A DNA stretch of 64,000 nucleotides, from positions 124,001 to 188,000 of the forward strand of contig NZ_CP114904.1 in assembly GCF_027497215.1 (NCBI RefSeq), read 5' to 3'. This document shows, one piece after another, positions 1 through 8,592 of the stretch. The notes under the pieces were generated by a model, which was given only the letters and a program-made list of their open reading frames with translations, was not told the origin of the DNA and did no database searches. The stretch is from Micromonospora sp. WMMD812 (lineage in GTDB: Bacteria > Actinomycetota > Actinomycetes > Mycobacteriales > Micromonosporaceae). Within the stretch, counting starts at the first letter, position 1, and each line of letters begins with the position of its first letter. The translations under genes were made by a program, and so were the position numbers.

Positions 1-701
1 ATGCGCCGGCCGGCCCGCGTGGAGCCGGTGAACGAGATCATGTCGATGCCCGGGTGGGCGGAGATGGCCTCACCGACAACCGCGCCGGTGCCGTACACGA
101 CGTTGAACACGCCGGCCGGCAGGCCCGCCTCGGCGGTGATCTCGGCCAGGATCCGCGCGGTCAGCGGGGCGTTCTCGGACGGCTTGAAGACCATGGTGTT
201 CCCGGCGAGCAGCGCGGGCGCCAGCTTGGACACGACCTGCTGGAGCGGGAAGTTCCACGGGGTGATCGCGGCGACGACGCCGATCGGCTCGCGGACGACC
301 AGCGAGTTGCCGATCTCCTCGGTCCAGGGGAACGTGTCGGCGAGGCCCACGAACGACTCGATCACCGCCGCCGGGAAACCGACCTGGGCGGTGCGGGACA
401 GGCTGATCGGAGCGCCCATCTCGGCGGTGATCGCCGCCGCGATCTCCTCCGTGCGGGCGGCGAGGCCCGCGGCGACGGAGCGCAGCACGGCGGCCCGCTC
501 GGCCGGGGTGGTCGCCGTCCAGGACGGGAGGGCGGCGCGGGCGGCGGCGACGGCCCGGTCGACGTCGGCGGCGGTCCCGGCCGGCGTCTCGGCGACGTGG
601 TCACCGGTCGCGGGGTTGACGACGGGAAGGGTGCCGGCGGAGCCGGCGACGGTCTCGCCACCGATCCAGTGGCCGGTGGCGGTGAAGGTTGACGTGGTCA
701 T
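1..701 (-). CDS. Aldehyde dehydrogenase family protein, N-terminal part (runs off window start)
   Basis: The minus strand reads from an ATG at 701 into the window edge, giving the first 233 residues of an NAD(P)-dependent aldehyde dehydrogenase. The family normally has about 480 residues, so roughly half is seen. Visible landmarks are the TPWNFPL segment near residue 150, the KPSE cofactor-binding motif near 175 and FTGSTRAGR near the edge. The catalytic Cys and Glu lie outside the window. It oxidises an aldehyde to the acid in the cytoplasm. The substrate cannot be told, because the downstream neighbours are out of view and the upstream sigma-factor genes are unrelated. Alcohol or semialdehyde catabolism are both possible. 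Confidence 0.9.
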   Translation of the reverse strand, partial: MTTSTFTATGHWIGGETVAGSAGTLPVVNPATGDHVAETPAGTAADVDRAVAAARAALPSWTATTPAERAAVLRSVAAGLAARTEEIAAAITAEMGAPISLSRTAQVGFPAAVIESFVGLADTFPWTEEIGNSLVVREPIGVVAAITPWNFPLQQVVSKLAPALLAGNTMVFKPSENAPLTARILAEITAEAGLPAGVFNVVYGTGAVVGEAISAHPGIDMISFTGSTRAGRR

Positions 702-809
702 GGACCGACCGTGGCACCGGCGCCGTACCCCATCCAGGCGCAACGTATCCGGGACTCGGCAGTCCCTGGCTGAGCCGTCGCCGGTCTTGACGACCTTGCC
801 GCCCGACGG

Positions 810-1559
810 TCAGAGCGGTCGCCCCTTCGCGTCGTGGGCGACGATGCCGTCCAACTCCACCCCGGGGGGCAGCGCCTTCGGGTCGAACCAGAAGATCACC
901 ACGTCCGCGTCCGTGCTCCACCTGGCCAGTCGGGCGGCGACCTTCCGGCCGTCGACGGTGCCGACGATCCGGGTGGCCCGCCCCACGAAGTACCCGAACG
1001 CGGGCACCGGGCTGCGGGTCGCGGCACCGCCCGACTGGTCGTAGCCGATCTGGTGGAAGCCGGCCCGCCGGTCCGACCCCTCGACGTCGTTGATCAGGTA
1101 GTCCGAGGTCAGCTCCCCGCCGGGGGCGCGGCGCCCGGCGACCAGCCCGATCGTCACCCGGGGGGCGTGGGGCAGGTCGACGGGGACGAAGTAGAGCACC
1201 CGCTCGTCGCCGGCGGCGTACCGGATGCCGGTCTCCACCACCTCGCCGACCGGCTGCGGGCGTGGCTCCCACCGGGTCGTGGTGGGCAGCGGGGTGGGCG
1301 ACCCGGTGGCCGGGCCGGCGGACGCGGTGGCGCCGAGGCCCGGTTGCGGCGCCGGATCCGGCGGGCCGGCCAGCCGCACGCCCACCGCGACACCGCCGAC
1401 GACCACCGCCACCGACAGCGCCGCCGCCCCGCCCCCGGCCAGTCGCCGCCGCCGGCGCAGGCGGCGGCCCTCGCGCATGATCGTGCCCAGGTCGAGGACG
1501 TTCCCGTCGGTCCGTTCGGTCGCCCGCATGGCCTGGCGGAGCTGCTCCACCTCGTTCAT
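810..1559 (-). CDS. Single-pass membrane protein partnered with SigE-family sigma factor (possible anti-sigma or sensor)
   Basis: 249 residues. A short cytoplasmic N-terminus rich in Arg (residues 30-39) is followed by one membrane segment at about 41-62 and an extracytoplasmic domain of about 185 residues that I do not recognise. The ATG at 1559 overlaps the stop of the upstream sigma-factor gene (ATGA), so the two are translationally coupled. Many actinobacterial SigE-family sigma genes are followed by a membrane protein of this layout that may act as anti-sigma factor or sensor. No zinc-binding HxxxCxxC anti-sigma motif is visible, so that role is an inference from position only. Confidence 0.75.
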   Translation of the reverse strand: MNEVEQLRQAMRATERTDGNVLDLGTIMREGRRLRRRRRLAGGGAAALSVAVVVGGVAVGVRLAGPPDPAPQPGLGATASAGPATGSPTPLPTTTRWEPRPQPVGEVVETGIRYAAGDERVLYFVPVDLPHAPRVTIGLVAGRRAPGGELTSDYLINDVEGSDRRAGFHQIGYDQSGGAATRSPVPAFGYFVGRATRIVGTVDGRKVAARLARWSTDADVVIFWFDPKALPPGVELDGIVAHDAKGRPL

Positions 1560-2059
1560 CGGCGCGTCCCGTGGGTCTCCGGCTCCGCGACGCCGGCGGC
1601 GCGCAGCTTCCCCAGGGCGCGGGAACCGGTGCTCTTGACCGTGCCGACCGAGACGTCGAGTTCGCGGGCCACCTGCGCCTCCGGAAGGTCGAAGTAGTAG
1701 CGCAGCACGACGATGGCGCGCTCGCGCGGGCTGAGCGTGCCGAGGATGGCGAGCAACCAGCGCCGGGTGGCGACCTCGTCCGCGACGTCGCCACGCCGCT
1801 GCTCCGGGAGGTCGTCGCTCGGGTACTCCCGGATGGGGCGTCGCCAGCTGTCGACGAGATGGTTGACCAGGACCGTCCGGGCGTACCCGTAGGCGTCGTT
1901 GTCCCGGACCCGGGACCACGCCGCGTAGGTGCGGACCAGCGCGGTCTGCGCCGCGTCCTCCGCCAGGTGGTGGTCGCCGGTCATCAGGAAGGCGGCGTGC
2001 ACCAGCCGGCCGGACGACGCCCGGGCGAACTCGACGAACTCCGCGTCACCGCGGGCCAT
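1556..2059 (-). CDS. SigE-family RNA polymerase sigma factor (ECF type)
   Basis: 167 residues. Region 2 spans about 8-75, with the helix GDHHLAEDAAQTALVRTY. Region 4 spans about 105-155, with LSPRERAIVVLRYYFDLP and a helix-turn-helix ending VSVGTVKSTGSRAL. The length and the Arg-Tyr-Tyr-Phe-Asp signature are typical of actinobacterial SigE-family (SigE/SigM-like) sigma factors, which direct polymerase to stress-type promoters. The ATG at 2059 is preferred over the GTG at 2074, because a good ribosome site (GGAAGGG) sits seven bases before it. It is cotranscribed with the membrane protein just downstream, which is its likely regulator. Confidence 0.93.
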   Translation of the reverse strand: MARGDAEFVEFARASSGRLVHAAFLMTGDHHLAEDAAQTALVRTYAAWSRVRDNDAYGYARTVLVNHLVDSWRRPIREYPSDDLPEQRRGDVADEVATRRWLLAILGTLSPRERAIVVLRYYFDLPEAQVARELDVSVGTVKSTGSRALGKLRAAGVAEPETHGTRR

Positions 2060-2202
2060 GGACGCCCTTCCCACACCTCACGACGGACAGGACGGGTGGG
2101 GCGCCGGAAAGGTTGAGTCCGTCCGGGAGCAACTTTTCCCCGGGGTCACGCGTCCTTTCCCCTGCGCGCCACCAGCCGGCGGTGCGCGGTGAGGGGAGGC
2201 AC

Positions 2203-3021
2203 ATGGCGTCGCACACTACGCGGGCTCGGGGAAGGGGCTTCCGCGCCCTGTCGCTGGCGGTTCTGCTGCTCAGCGCGCCGCTGACCGGCTGCGCGCTGCC
2301 GGCGGCCGGCCACCCCGCCGTCGGCCCGCCGGCCCCGGCGAGCGCCGACCAGCCCGCCGTCGCAGCCGCGGCGTCGCGTCCGCCGGCCGCCCGGCCGACG
2401 CCCACCCCGATCAGCTATCCCGCCGACGGCGGCAACCAGTGGTCCTACGCCGAGGGCGAGGCGCCGGCCCCGGGCGGCGCCGGCCGGCTGTGGCGGTACC
2501 GGGTGGCGGTGGAGCGGGACATCCAGGGCCTGCCGGTGGCGGCCTTCGCCGCCGAGGTCACCCGCACCCTGTCAGGCCCGCAGGGATGGACCGCGGACGG
2601 GACGCGGCAACTGCGCCGGGTCGGGCGGGACCAGGCCGCCGACTTCACCATCTACCTGGCCACCCCCAGCACGCGCGACGTGCTGTGCCAGGACGTGCCG
2701 GACGGCTACACGTCCTGCCGCAACGGCGCCCGGGTGGTCCTCAACGTGGCGCGCTGGGTGAAGGGGGTGCCGGGCTACGGCGCGAGCCTCGCCGTCTACC
2801 GGCAGTACATGGTCAACCACGAGGTCGGGCACCGGCTCGGCATGGGCCACGAGCGCTGCCCCGGTCGGGGCCGACCGGCGCCGGTGATGCAGCAGCAGAC
2901 GCTGGGCCTGCACGGCTGCGTCCCGAACGCGCTGCCCTACCTCGACGGCGAGCGCTACACCGGACCCTCCGGGTCGTACGACGATCCGGTCCCGCCCCGC
3001 GATCGGGGCCGGAGCGGCTGA
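2203..3021 (+). CDS. DUF3152 lipoprotein with metallopeptidase-like zinc motif
   Basis: 272 residues, starting at an ATG that follows a strong ribosome site (GAGGGGAGG). It has a lipoprotein signal peptide with lipobox LTGC near residue 29, then a Pro/Ala-rich linker to about 75, then the DUF3152 domain. The domain carries HEVGHRLGMGH with His206, Glu207, His210 and His216, the HExxHxxGxxH pattern of metzincin-like zinc peptidases. It is followed by the family signature GRPAPVMQQQT. The protein is expected outside the membrane as an anchored, probably zinc-dependent hydrolase of unknown substrate. It diverges from the sigma-factor operon, but no common regulation can be seen. Confidence 0.88.
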   Translation: MASHTTRARGRGFRALSLAVLLLSAPLTGCALPAAGHPAVGPPAPASADQPAVAAAASRPPAARPTPTPISYPADGGNQWSYAEGEAPAPGGAGRLWRYRVAVERDIQGLPVAAFAAEVTRTLSGPQGWTADGTRQLRRVGRDQAADFTIYLATPSTRDVLCQDVPDGYTSCRNGARVVLNVARWVKGVPGYGASLAVYRQYMVNHEVGHRLGMGHERCPGRGRPAPVMQQQTLGLHGCVPNALPYLDGERYTGPSGSYDDPVPPRDRGRSG

Positions 3022-3064
3022 GTCGCGCCGGGTGGGCGAGGGCGGACGGCGGGCGGGGACGGTG

Positions 3065-3391
3065 TCAGGCGGGCACCGGACGAAGGCGCTGCTGGGGCAC
3101 ACCGCACGCGCAGAGCAGGTCCGCGACGCCGGCCGAGGAGTTGTCGAGGAAGACAGCCACGCCGTGCTCGTCGGCCACCGGGACGATCGCGGCGAGCGTC
3201 CCGACGTTGATGTCGTCCAGGGCCGTGACGTCCGCGAGGTCCACCACCAGCCGGCACGGACGCACCCGGCGGACCACGTGCACGAGGACCTGACGCAGCT
3301 CGACGGCCGCGTCGACGCCGACCTCACCGCACGGCCGCAGCACGACCGTGCCGTCGTCACTGGTCCGCAGGGTCAACGACGGGTCCGACAC
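3065..3391 (-). CDS. STAS-domain protein (anti-sigma-factor antagonist type)
   Basis: 108 residues forming a single STAS domain: an N-terminal beta strand pair, LVVDLADVTALDD near 50-62 and a C-terminal helix. In antagonists of the SpoIIAA/RsbV kind the residue after the conserved Asp is a phosphorylated Ser. Here the segment reads TALDDINVGTL, with no Ser at the aligned place. The switch by a Ser kinase may therefore be lost or different. No kinase partner is next to it. It lies convergent to the DUF3152 gene and divergent from the glycan cluster. Confidence 0.8.
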   Translation of the reverse strand: MSDPSLTLRTSDDGTVVLRPCGEVGVDAAVELRQVLVHVVRRVRPCRLVVDLADVTALDDINVGTLAAIVPVADEHGVAVFLDNSSAGVADLLCACGVPQQRLRPVPA

Positions 3392-3612
3392 GGCCCTCCC
3401 ATCCCGCGCCCGTGGTCACCGGACACCGCACACGCTACTGTCCCGGCCCGCCTCCGGACAGGGGTCGGATGGGTCACAAATCGCGTCATCCGCAACTACC
3501 GCGGGCGACGGCCCAACCGCGCCGTCGCCGGCTGTCCATCTGGCCGTGGGTCGGCATTCACGTGGGATGGCTACGCTCTGCCTCGCGCCAGCTCCCGGAA
3601 CGAAAGACGGCC

Positions 3613-4482
3613 GTGCATCACGCCAACCACTACTACGGCCACTCGCACGTCCTGGCCCGCTACTGCGGCCTCGACGACCGGGCACCGCAGCGCATCCACG
3701 GCTATCTCCAGCACGGCTGGAACATCGGCGACGGGATGGCCGCCGACCACGAGTTCGTCCCCGGCGTCCCGCTGTTCGTCTGGTCGGAGCGGACCCGGCG
3801 CCGGGCGTGGTCGCTGGGCCGGCGGCAGACGTACGCCGTGGGCGCGCCCTGGGCGTACCTGCTGGCGACGGAACCGGAACCCGAGCCGGCGCCACCCCGG
3901 GAGGGCACGATCTGGTACCCGTTCCACGGCTGGGAGGGCCAGCACGTGGTGGGTGACCACGACCGGCTGATCGCGGAGATCAAGGCCACCGAACCGGGCC
4001 CGGTGACGGTGTGCCTGTACTGGCAGGAGTACCGGTCCCGGCGGGTACGCGACCGGTACGAACGGGCCGGCTTCCGGGTCATCTGCCATGGCTACCGTGG
4101 CGGCCGGTGGGACAGCCTGGACCCGGACTTCCTGCGGCGGCAGTTGGCCGAGCAGCGCCGACACCGGCGGGTCGCCTCGAACCGGCTCTGCACCGCCGTG
4201 TTCTACGCCATCCTCGCCGGCTGCGAGCCCGCCGTGTACGGCGATCCCATGCAACTGGCCGGGGAGGTACCGATCTGGGGTGGGCAGCCGCGGATCCGCC
4301 GGCAGTGGGCCGAGCTGCACGGCGCCCAGGTCGACCCGGTCGTCGCGCGGCAGATCGCCGTCGCGGAACTGGGTGCCGACCGGCTGCTCCCGCCCGCGGC
4401 GCTGCGTCGGATGTTCCGCTGGCCCGACCCGCTGCCGTCGGCCCCTCCGGCCGGCCGCGACCTGTTCGAGGAGACCCCGTGA
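3613..4482 (+). CDS. Conserved protein of a glycan-type cluster (polysaccharide biosynthesis-like), function unknown
   Basis: 289 residues. The GTG at 3613 is chosen because the conserved sequence begins right there (HHANHYYGHSHV). The frame stays open upstream, but the upstream part looks non-coding. The protein has no signal peptide or membrane segment and contains many aromatic and His residues. Segments such as YLQHGWN and IWYPFHGWEG recall cytoplasmic proteins found with surface-polysaccharide genes in actinomycetes. Its end overlaps the next start by four bases (GTGA), so it is coupled to the methyltransferase-like gene. A sugar-transfer or sugar-modification role is only an inference from neighbours. 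Confidence 0.72.
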   Translation: MHHANHYYGHSHVLARYCGLDDRAPQRIHGYLQHGWNIGDGMAADHEFVPGVPLFVWSERTRRRAWSLGRRQTYAVGAPWAYLLATEPEPEPAPPREGTIWYPFHGWEGQHVVGDHDRLIAEIKATEPGPVTVCLYWQEYRSRRVRDRYERAGFRVICHGYRGGRWDSLDPDFLRRQLAEQRRHRRVASNRLCTAVFYAILAGCEPAVYGDPMQLAGEVPIWGGQPRIRRQWAELHGAQVDPVVARQIAVAELGADRLLPPAALRRMFRWPDPLPSAPPAGRDLFEETP

Positions 4483-6080
4483 ACCTGCGACTGACCGGCG
4501 GGGAGATGCAGGTCTGGTCGGACCTGGACGGCCAGCACGGCCCTGGCCCGGTCCGGGGGACGGTGCTGACCCCGCTGCTGGCCGCCGCGTCCGGGCGCAC
4601 CGCGGTCGTCGGGCCGCTGGACCCGGCGCTGCTCGACGCGGTGCCGGCGGACGATCTGACCTTGCTGGTCCGGGGCCTGCCGGACGCTGAGACGCTCGCC
4701 GCCCGCCTGGCCGACCGGCCAGGGATCACCGTGCTGTGCGGCGGCCCGGAGAAGCTCGCCGGGGAGCCGGCGTACGACACGGTGATCGCGCTCGACGGGT
4801 TGGAGCGGCTCGGCTCGACCGAGGGCGCTGATCTGACCTGGGACGACACGTTCGCCCTGCTGGCGGCCACCCTGCGCCCCGGCGGCCGGCTGCTGCTCGC
4901 CGCGGAGAACCACCTCGGCCTGCACCGGCTGGCGGCGCTGCCGCCCGACGTCACCGACTCGGACTGGGCGGACGCCGGCGAGTACGACCCCGACCGCCCC
5001 GCCGGCCTGGCGCGGTTTCAGTTCCGGCTGGCCCGCGCCGGCCTCGTCGTCACCCGCACCTACGCCGCCTGGCCGACGCCGCTCGCCCCGACCGCGCTGG
5101 TCTCGGCGGAGCTGTCGGCCGACCCGGAGGCGATCGGCTTCCTCCAGGCGACGCTCGGCCGGGCGATCGGCTCGCCGGCCGAGGCGCTGACCGACCCCGG
5201 CCGGCTGGCGGCCCGGGCGCTGCGCCACGGCGCGGCCGTCGACCTCGCACCGGGCTGGATCCTGCTGGCCGAGCAGGCCGATGCGGGAGCGGACCCGGCC
5301 GTCGCCCCCGGCCGGGACGGCTGGTTCGCGGCGCCGGCGGGCCGGCCGGCCACGCCCGGCTCACCGGCCGCGGCGGCGTCCCTGCCCGAGGCGCTGATCG
5401 CGATCGGCGACGATCGGTTCGACGTCGTCCCGCGGCCCGGCGGTGGTCTGGTGCTGCGCCGCCCGGACGCCGTCCCCACGCCGGTGCCGGTGGGCCGCAC
5501 CCTCGAGGACCTGCTCATCGTCGCGTCCCTGCGGCACGACCTGCCGACCGTGCGGGAGCTGCTGCACCGCTGGCAGGCCGGCCGGCACGCGGGCGTCCCC
5601 GCCGACCAGGTCGTCGCCACGCGGGGTGGTGAACTCAACCCGCTGACGCCGGCGGGCTCGCCCCCGGCCGCGCTGCGGCGTCTCGCCGGCCGGCTGCTCG
5701 ACGCCGGCCTCGCCCACCTCTGGCCGTCCCCCGCGGACCCGGCCGAGCTGGCGCAGACCCTGGCCGCGCTGGCCGGCCGGGCGTCCGAACCGGTCGCACC
5801 CGGCGACGTCGCCCCGGAGCGGCCGGATGCCCGGGCCTACCGGGAGCTGCGGACGGACCGGGACCGGCTGTCCCGCGAGCTGGCCGAGGCTCGCGAGCGG
5901 GAGGCGTGGTACGAGCGCACGCTCGCCGAGCGGGAGGTGGAGCTGCGTCGGGCCCGGGGCATCATCGCCCTGGTGAGCGGCACACCGACGGCGCGGGCCG
6001 GCAAGCTCGTCCTGGCCGGCGCACGGCGGGCGCGGCGGACCGCGGGTGCCGCCGTGCGGCGCGTCCTGCCGCGCGACTGA
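4479..6080 (+). CDS. Large protein with methyltransferase-like domain and C-terminal coiled coil
   Basis: 533 residues from a GTG overlapping the previous stop. Residues about 90-185 look like a class I SAM-methyltransferase fold: a strand-loop with YDTVIALDGLERLGS, then LLAATLRPGGRLLLAAEN, the post-motif pattern of these enzymes. A typical glycine-rich GxGxG motif is not obvious, so the methyl-transfer activity is uncertain. Residues about 440-500 are a highly charged helix likely to form a coiled coil (ELRTDRDRLSRELAEARERE). The tail is basic and could touch membrane or nucleic acid. Proteins of this build accompany glycosyltransferases in actinobacterial glycan clusters. Confidence 0.7.
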   Translation: MNLRLTGGEMQVWSDLDGQHGPGPVRGTVLTPLLAAASGRTAVVGPLDPALLDAVPADDLTLLVRGLPDAETLAARLADRPGITVLCGGPEKLAGEPAYDTVIALDGLERLGSTEGADLTWDDTFALLAATLRPGGRLLLAAENHLGLHRLAALPPDVTDSDWADAGEYDPDRPAGLARFQFRLARAGLVVTRTYAAWPTPLAPTALVSAELSADPEAIGFLQATLGRAIGSPAEALTDPGRLAARALRHGAAVDLAPGWILLAEQADAGADPAVAPGRDGWFAAPAGRPATPGSPAAAASLPEALIAIGDDRFDVVPRPGGGLVLRRPDAVPTPVPVGRTLEDLLIVASLRHDLPTVRELLHRWQAGRHAGVPADQVVATRGGELNPLTPAGSPPAALRRLAGRLLDAGLAHLWPSPADPAELAQTLAALAGRASEPVAPGDVAPERPDARAYRELRTDRDRLSRELAEAREREAWYERTLAEREVELRRARGIIALVSGTPTARAGKLVLAGARRARRTAGAAVRRVLPRD

Positions 6081-6141
6081 CGCGCATCGGGCGGGACCGG
6101 TCCGGCGGTGGCGGCCGGCCGGTTTCGGCCCGCGCGGCCGA

Positions 6142-6177
6142 GCCCGGCAGTTCCGTCGACGTCCGCGGCTGCCGGGC
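6142..6177. terminator. Hairpin between convergent genes
   Basis: A 9-bp perfect inverted repeat (GCCCGGCAG at 6142-6150, complement at 6169-6177) with an 18-base loop lies between the methyltransferase-like gene and the converging glycosyltransferase gene. There is no T run, as usual for GC-rich actinomycetes. It could stop transcription from both sides. Confidence 0.4.
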
Positions 6178-6184
6178 CGGGGGC

Positions 6185-7348
6185 TCAGCCCGGAGCTTGG
6201 ACCGCCCGGTCGGCGGCCGGCACCGGGACGTCGGCGTCGGGTCCGACGACGCTCTCGTACAGCTCCTCCAGCAGCCGGGTCTGCCGCCGGAGGTCGAAGG
6301 TCGTCTCGGCGTACTGGCGGCCCGCCCGGCCGAGGCGCTCCCGCAGCGGCTCGTCGGTGAGCAGCTGCCGGATGTTCTCCGCCAGCGCCACCCGGTCGCG
6401 TTCGGCGCAGAGCAGGCCGGTCTCGCCGTGCCGGACCCCCTCGGGGATCCCGCTGTGCCGGGTGGCGACGACCGGCAGGCCCAGACTGGCGGCCTCCAGG
6501 ATCGTGGTGGGCAACCCCTCGCAGTCCCCGTCGGACGCCGTCCTGGACGGCGCCGCGAGGATCCTGGCCTCCGCCATGTGCCGGAGGACCACCTCCGGGG
6601 GCTGCGACCCGAGGAACGTGGCGTCCACGCCGAGCTCCGCCGCCCGCGTCCGGGCCGACTGCTCCAGCGGCCCGGTGCCGACGAACAGGGCCCGGGGGCG
6701 CAGCTCCGGGATCAGGCCGAGCGCCTCGACCAGGTCGTCGGCGCCCTTCTTGTCGACGAACCGGCCGACGAAGATCACGTCCCAGGTCTTCGGCGCCGTC
6801 GACGGCTGCGGCGGCATCGGCACGCCGGTGTAGTGGACGCGTACCTTCGCCGGGTCGGCGCCCAGCTCCACCGCGCGGTCGCGGATGAACCCGGAGACCG
6901 CGATGATCAGGGCCGCGCGGTCGAACGCGACCCGCAGATTGCGGCGGTGCCGGGCCCCTCGCGGCCCGGGCACCGCGGGCTGCCGCGTCACGTCGAGGCC
7001 GTGCAGCGTGATGACCAGGGGTACGCCCAACTGCTGCGCGGTGCGGCTGATCAGCCATCCGTCACCACCGAAGTGGGCGTGCACCACGGTCGGCTTCAGC
7101 CGGGTCAGCAATCGCCGCAGCCGCGGGGAGCCACCCGTCAGCCGCAGCAACCGCCAGCCGCGACGCCCCTGCGGGGTGTCGGGGTAGACGATGACGTCGC
7201 TGTCGGCGGCGATCGGTGAGACGGTCTTCGTCGCGCCGAGGTAGACCGGACGCCACGAGGGCAGCGCGTCGCCCTGGTTGCGGATGAACGTCTCGGAGAC
7301 CGGCAGCATGCAGCTCCGCCAGATCACGGCGACCTTACGCGTGGACAT
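6185..7348 (-). CDS. Family 4-type glycosyltransferase
   Basis: 387 residues with the GT-B fold of GT4 enzymes. An N-terminal domain has the VVHAHFGGDGW and LHGLDV segments. The C-terminal nucleotide-sugar domain starts near 185 (WDVIFVGRFVDKKG), with the family's catalytic EX7E-like stretch near 285 (EGLPTTILEAASLGLPVVA). It transfers a sugar from a nucleotide donor in the cytoplasm, probably onto a lipid-linked glycan. It resembles WcaL/colanic-acid type enzymes. It is downstream of the GT2 gene and overlaps it by 14 bases, so the two form an operon. Confidence 0.9.
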   Translation of the reverse strand: MSTRKVAVIWRSCMLPVSETFIRNQGDALPSWRPVYLGATKTVSPIAADSDVIVYPDTPQGRRGWRLLRLTGGSPRLRRLLTRLKPTVVHAHFGGDGWLISRTAQQLGVPLVITLHGLDVTRQPAVPGPRGARHRRNLRVAFDRAALIIAVSGFIRDRAVELGADPAKVRVHYTGVPMPPQPSTAPKTWDVIFVGRFVDKKGADDLVEALGLIPELRPRALFVGTGPLEQSARTRAAELGVDATFLGSQPPEVVLRHMAEARILAAPSRTASDGDCEGLPTTILEAASLGLPVVATRHSGIPEGVRHGETGLLCAERDRVALAENIRQLLTDEPLRERLGRAGRQYAETTFDLRRQTRLLEELYESVVGPDADVPVPAADRAVQAPG

Positions 7349-8414
7349 CGTTCCTGACGTTCGTGGTCGGGGCGGGCGAGCCGGTGGTGTCGGGCGTGAT
7401 CGGGGCGGCCGGCGTCCCGGATTCGCCGGCGAGCGCCTGCCCCGCCCCGGCCGGCTCGGTGTTCCCCGCCGGGGCGGCCGTACGCCGGCGCCCCAGGATC
7501 CGGTCGCGGAGGGTGTGCCGCAGCTGCGGCGGGATCATCCAGATCTGCAGGAACGTCAGGTAGTCGATCGCGCTGGGCCGCCCGTGCCGCCGGGCCTCGC
7601 CGAGCAGCATCCGGAAGACGGGGAAGCTGCGGGTGGGCGCCGCCATGGAGCTGATGATGCTCATGACGATCGCGGCGTACGCCTTGGGGGTGAGCAGCGG
7701 ACGGATGCCGCGCAGCCACTCCAGCTGCGCCTCCCACGGCGAGTTCAGGCTGATCCGCGGCCGGTCCTCGTCCTGGTGCCAGAGCACCAGCGGCTCGGCG
7801 GCGATGACCAGGTCGACGTCGTCGTGGTCCAGCGCCCGCAGCGTCCAGTCGAGTTCCTGCTGCCGGCGTAGACCGACGGTGAACGGGACGCGCCGCAGCA
7901 GCTCCGTGGGCGCCATGATCGTCGAGGTCTGGATGAACCCGTCGCCGTGGAACAGCCCCCGCCGGACGGTGAGGTACTCGCACACCGGTTCGCCGTCCGC
8001 GGGGAGCCGGCGGGGCATGACGAACTCCGCCCGCGGTGTCTTGTTGATCAGACGGCTGGCGACGATCGGCGTCCGCACCGGGGTGCGCCGAGCCACCTCC
8101 AGCTGGACGGCGAGCTTCTCCGGCAGCCACTCGTCGTCGTCGTCCAGCAGGGCGGTCCACGGCGCCCGGGCCTCCAGGACACCCATGTTGCGGGCGTTCG
8201 GCGCGCCACCCTTGTGCGCGAGCTCCACCAGCCGCAGGCGGGGATCCCCGAACTCGGCCAGCGCGTTCCGGGTCCCCTCGTCCGGCCCGTCGACCACGAC
8301 GACGACCTCGATGTCGGTCACCGTCTGGGCCAGGGCGCTGCGCACCGCCCGGGTAACCAGGTCGGGGCGGGCGAAGGTGGGGATGACGACGCTGACCTCG
8401 GGTGTCGAGGACAT
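7335..8414 (-). CDS. Family 2 glycosyltransferase
   Basis: 359 residues with a GT-A fold. It begins VSVVIPTFARPDLV, followed by the conserved LDDDDEWLPEKL segment near residue 95 that holds the metal and nucleotide-binding Asp residues. The acceptor side carries LRRQQELDWTLRAL, a variant of the ED/QQRW-type motif. The C-terminus is a low-complexity Pro/Ala/Thr tail of about 45 residues with no membrane segment. The ATG at 8414 is used, because the family's first strand begins right after it. It pairs with the GT4 gene downstream in building a surface glycan whose nature is not shown. Confidence 0.9.
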   Translation of the reverse strand: MSSTPEVSVVIPTFARPDLVTRAVRSALAQTVTDIEVVVVVDGPDEGTRNALAEFGDPRLRLVELAHKGGAPNARNMGVLEARAPWTALLDDDDEWLPEKLAVQLEVARRTPVRTPIVASRLINKTPRAEFVMPRRLPADGEPVCEYLTVRRGLFHGDGFIQTSTIMAPTELLRRVPFTVGLRRQQELDWTLRALDHDDVDLVIAAEPLVLWHQDEDRPRISLNSPWEAQLEWLRGIRPLLTPKAYAAIVMSIISSMAAPTRSFPVFRMLLGEARRHGRPSAIDYLTFLQIWMIPPQLRHTLRDRILGRRRTAAPAGNTEPAGAGQALAGESGTPAAPITPDTTGSPAPTTNVRNDVHA

Positions 8415-8592
8415 GCTCACCTGCTCATTCGGCCGGAGACGATTTGTCCGCAGGCGACGGTATGGGTTCCAGCCGTCACGCCGGTGAATGGAATCCGGCG
8501 CGCAGGCGTACAACAGGGGCCGGTGGCCGGTCCGGACGGTGGTGCGCGCCGTGGCGGAGCGGCTGTCCCGGGCGGTGCCGGGCCGGGCGGCG

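Noticed and set aside
1..1044. Plus-strand gene at the window start
   Set aside because: It covers the aldehyde dehydrogenase gene on the minus strand, which has clear motifs. The plus-strand translation is Ala/Ser/Thr/Arg low-complexity.
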